From Intoshia linei (Eukaryota; Orthonectida; Rhopaluridae), in NCBI GenBank assembly GCA_001642005.1, contig LWCA01000016.1, positions 22,896-86,895 of the forward strand: DNA of 64,000 nt. Direction: 5' to 3'. Positions 60,401 through 64,000 of this stretch are shown in pieces (positions within the stretch are counted from its first letter, which is position 1; the number at the start of each line of letters is the position of its first letter). Both the position numbers and the translations under genes were made by a program. The notes beneath the pieces were generated by a model. It searched no databases and was not told where the DNA came from. It worked only from the letters and a program-made list of their open reading frames with translations.

Positions 60401-63400
60401 TATTCAATCGAGCAACACCGTAAACAATATTTCCATAGATGGTACAATTTTCGGTAGAAAGAATCTTCATAACATAAATTAAATTTGCATAACTTTTTGG
60501 TCCAATGGAAACAGAATTAGATTTATCAACCAACTTTAAATTTCCAGCACTAGCCAATTCAACAGATAAATTTGAAAGGGTATCATCTGTCTGATTAATA
60601 ACTAATATATCTAGAATAACATCGTATCTGTTGAGATGAACATACGCTTCACAATAAACTGGATCAGAAAACCCTGTCAATTGTTTAATTTTATTCAATT
60701 TAGACAATTCTTTAACATCGTCTGTATCAGTATTTCCGACAGCTTTGATAAGTGTCGCATCAAATTGATTTTCTAATGACATATTTAAATTTCTATTTAG
60801 TTGATTAAACTTTATGCGATGGCCAATGGCTTTAGCTTCAGGTAATTTAATAATTTGTTTCGTTTTCTCGTGCAATGAAGATTCTTCGATAAATTGTTTA
60901 AACGCATGTCTAAAAATATCCAAAATGTTGTCCACAGAATTAGAGTTATCTGAATCCATTTGATCTTGAATAAATTTCAAACAAAAACCAATAATATCCA
61001 AATCTGCGTTTAGTATAGGAATTTTAGAGAAAGGACTCATTCCAAATCTAGCAATAGAAATAACTGTCAACATTAAATCAACAGAAAAGGAGTAAAGTTG
61101 TTTAGATGGAATATTTTCAATTTTTTTAAATTTCAAAGTCATTTTAATAAAAGCAAAACACAAATTTGTGACAATCTCGTAATCACCGTTAATAAAGTAA
61201 GTTCGGAATACTGGAACGTCTTTAGATTTGAAATCGTTTTTAGATGTAGTAAATGCACTTTGAGTGGCATAACTCCCGTCAGCTGAAATTACATTTTTAG
61301 TAGGTACATTTTTAGGTGGCAATTTTGGAAGTATTTCTGGTTCCAGGGTATCATCGTGAATGAACTCGTCCAATATTGGAATTGTACCAATGCAGTTTTT
61401 TATAACTTCTACAGCTTTTAAAATTACTTGCTTTTCAGATACAAACTCGCCAATAATCCAAATAGCAGTTGAATGAACATTGGAAGACAACATGTCCGGC
61501 AAAGCATCCAGTAAAAGTTTAATCAAATAACTCTTTATCTGCGGAATTTTTTCCATCAACTCTCTCACAAATCCCAAAACTTCTAGGGACGTGTCTGGGT
61601 TCATGTCTGACAAAAACTCAACAAGAGTAGAAACTACGGTATTAGCAAATTCAGGGTATTTTAAGCAAGAAAGATGTAGAGTTTTCACTAACAAATGTTT
61701 ATATTTTGAATTATAGGACACATCTGAAGAGCCAATTTTTATATACTCTTTTTTTAGAAAAGTTATAATGTGACTGATGCTTCGAGAACTAACAAGTTCC
61801 AAAATAATATCCAATGATTTGCGTTTAACATCAATGTTGTCACATGACAAAACTGGCAAAAAATCTAATACACATTCTTTCAAAAGCTTGAAAGCATTCT
61901 TATCACCAATTAAATCGATCACTCGGTCCAAGCAGATCAATTTTACATTATAATCATTTGACGTTACGACTAAATCTATAATTGTTTTTAAAATGTGCTT
62001 TATAACTTGTCTTGAATTTACCATTGTCGATAAAATTACCACAGATTGATATCGTACGGTAGAACTACGAGAATTTAATAGACTGTAAATATATTTGATG
62101 AATTTAGATCTATAAGTCATATTGTGCAATGAAATTTTGTAGATAAATTCAATTATCAGTAATTGCAATAATTCGTCGAATTTTAATATTCTATGAGAAT
62201 TTAGATTCAAGTACTCTACAGTCAATTTCTCGTCCATTTTCATTAAAACCATGAAGGCTTCAATTATGCAAGAATTGTCGTTTTCTTTTTTTAAAAATGA
62301 AAATACCGTCTTGGGTGCTTCAGGCATTAAGTATGGGAATTTGGAATAGATTTTGTAAATTGCTAAAACAGCGTTTCGTCGAGCGTAAGGGTGCGGTTTT
62401 TGTAAACATGAAATTACGGAGGGGATGAGTGGTTCAATCAATTCAGTTTCATTTAATTTGCAAAGAAAACGTAGAATATGACCACAAACAAATTCATTTG
62501 GGTGGTTTATATCCTAAAATATAAAATAATAAATATTAAGTCACATTTAATCATGACGAATGGGGGGAGTGACTATTATGAATGAAGTAACAAAAATTAC
62601 CTTACGAAACGCATCACAGACCAAAATCATTTCTGGTATCATTTTGCCATCTGCATCGTATTTGGGCCAAACTTCCCAAAAAATATTCAGCAATTTTTTA
62701 ATGACATGATTTTGAACCGGCATAACAAATTGAATAATCGACATGAGTAGCTTTGGGTATTTTTCTCCAGATAATGTTACTTTAATTAACGTTTTTAAAG
62801 CATCAATTCTTTGGTAAGTTGATCCATTTTCTAGAATTATTCATAAATAATGACATGATGAACAATGTTATTTAATACTGAACGGGTTTAGTGGAGACCC
62901 CTACACATATAATCCATTAGTACAATGTATAAAAAAAAATTTTAATCGTATTTAACCCTCACCCAAAAATTTTTAAGAATTTGGTTAACAATTAATATTT
63001 CATTATTTTGGTTTTTATAAAGCTCTATAAATATATCGTTTAATATAAATTTTAGTCGCTGAATCAATCATGGTGAAGGTATTTTGTACGGTGGGGTTTA
63101 AACGTCAATAATTTTTTTAAATTAAGTTTTCATATAAATTTAGAGTAAATCCTTATTTTGAATAATTCCTAAAGAAATATAAATCATATCATCTTAAAAA
63201 GGATAACATCCAATTTCACTTTGGATGTCTATTATTTATAAATGTCAAAGAATCTGTCTGTAATGTACATATCTATGTATACTATTTTTAAAAATAAAAT
63301 TTAAAATAACCAAATATTAGTTTAAATTCGTTTTCGGTAGTTATGTCCTTTTGGTTTTCCATTTTATTAGAAATAATAGTATAACAAGCATCCTCTTGAA

Positions 63401-63422
63401 CCAATTCGTTTAGTTTAACCAT
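57470..63422 (-). CDS. COPB1: Coatomer subunit beta (beta-COP)
   Basis: Five exons: 63422-63311, 62830-62601, 62513-60189, 57959-57801, 57535-57470; 2892 bp, or 963 aa (human 953). Starts [19 protein letters not shown], then [39 protein letters not shown] and [14 protein letters not shown], the alpha-solenoid (adaptin-like) trunk. The C-terminal appendage includes [40 protein letters not shown]-type [50 protein letters not shown] and [20 protein letters not shown]. Component of COPI coats (Golgi-to-ER and intra-Golgi traffic), in the F-subcomplex. The 2.2-kb intron 57960-60188 contains a 300-bp MITE and a hAT relic; introns 62514-62600 (87 bp) and 57536-57800 are short. Very high confidence. 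Confidence 0.96.
58594..58893. mobile_element. hAT-like MITE, 300 bp, 8-bp TSD
   Basis: Starts CAGCGGTGCTCAACATACTT, ends TTTGAGAACCGCTG; flanks GTCTAAAA (58586-58593) and GTCTAAAG (58894-58901). Internal TTGGTACCCCA repeats near both ends extend the inverted terminus. The same GGTACCCC theme occurs at 13671, a probable relative. Confidence 0.88.
59432..59960 (+). pseudogene. Internally deleted hAT element with C-terminal transposase piece
   Basis: Begins ATGGCGGATTCAAGGGGAGC with TGCACCCC and ends in GCCCCTAAAAATTTTTTCG, both typical termini. Inside, 59561-59794 codes [20 protein letters not shown] with KTFLRSK and [13 protein letters not shown], the hAT dimerisation domain of ZMYM/THAP-type elements. 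No upstream catalytic region remains. It sits antisense to COPB1 in its long intron. Confidence 0.8.
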
Positions 63423-64000
63423 TTACGTTATAATTATGAATGTAACCTTCTTAATATATTTCTATGACTAGATATGACGTGGAATAAACAAATGTACCGA
63501 ATGTAATAAAGTAGGTGTGATATTATCACTATCGTGTCTGCTGAAATTTGGAAATCCTTTATTTATACTTCTGTATGTGAACGCTAGGGAAGATTTTAAA
63601 CAGTTTATGATTAACATTTCTGAACCTTGGTATTATATAATATATTTCTAGCAAACAAAAATTTTTTTAATTCTACAAAAAATTAATTCAACAATAAAAT
63701 CTTACATAAAAATTCTACTATTCACTATAACCAATCCTTTAAACTTTAAATTATAGAGCAGGCACTGCCTACCCAGAGAAAATTGAAATTTTAAAATTAC
63801 ATTCTTGAATTTATCATAACTATTTTGTATGATAAATTTAAAATATCAATTAATTATAATTAATTATTTATTAAAAAAGGACAAAATTAGATTAAAGTTG
63901 CATTTTTATCTTAAAATGTTGTCTCGCATTGAATCATTACAATTTTCGACATTTTCCATTATCCATACATGTTAAGATGACAAGATAAATTGTCTTCTTT
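63423..64000. other. Upstream of COPB1
   Basis: COPB1 promoter side. AT-rich, no gene or clear motif seen to the window edge. Confidence 0.4.

Noticed and set aside
1-64000. CRISPR arrays, bacterial operons, rRNA genes or an organelle genome
   Set aside because: No regularly spaced identical repeats, no rRNA-like blocks, and genes carry spliceosomal introns; tRNA genes were not systematically searchable by eye.

Overview
This is an AT-rich piece of an animal nuclear genome, not a microbial one. Its genes are bilaterian housekeeping genes broken by very short GT-AG introns (most 35-60 bp). The few long introns and the intergenic space are filled with transposon debris. The gelsolin reads most like lophotrochozoan gelsolins. 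Tiny introns, strong AT bias and about one gene per 5 kb recall very reduced animals such as orthonectids (Intoshia) or dicyemids. That placement is inference only. I rebuilt the exons by eye from reading frame, splice phase and family conservation. CDS totals are divisible by three for DNAJC25, CPSF6, the second SLC30, the cytochrome b5 gene, SLC39A7, FAU, MRPS30 and COPB1.

Layout. 1-3494 (+): 3' part of an ANKAR-like armadillo gene. 3495-6868: repeats. 6869-8096 (-): DNAJC25, divergent from 8440-16259 (+): CPSF6, whose big introns hold hAT debris. 16302-19803 and 20029-25021 (-): two tandem SLC30A1/ZnT1-type zinc exporters. 25022-36294: transposon-rich desert with a long-TIR element carrying a decayed transposase (27750-30511), a foldback element, one possible signal-peptide exon, and suspicious single-N joins with duplicated flanks. 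36295-38204 (+): small cytochrome b5 protein. 38265-39594 (-): SLC39A7/ZIP7 zinc transporter. 41022-42326 and 45385-46686 (-): two near-identical single-exon MBOAT acyltransferases. 48633-54825 (+): three-domain gelsolin with the whole FAU/RPS30 gene (48892-50197, -) inside one intron. 54877-56619 (-): mitochondrial ribosomal protein MRPS30/mL65. 57470-63422 (-): COPB1 (beta-COP).

The genes do not form one pathway. They cover mRNA 3'-end processing (CPSF6), cytosolic and mitochondrial ribosomes (FAU, MRPS30), COPI traffic (COPB1), ER chaperone work (DNAJC25), zinc handling (two ZnTs and a ZIP), lipid acylation (MBOATs) and actin (gelsolin). Convergent neighbours end only 42-60 bp apart, with poly(A) signals touching or overlapping the stop codon of the opposite or the same gene. 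Compact genes and transposon-filled introns coexist here.
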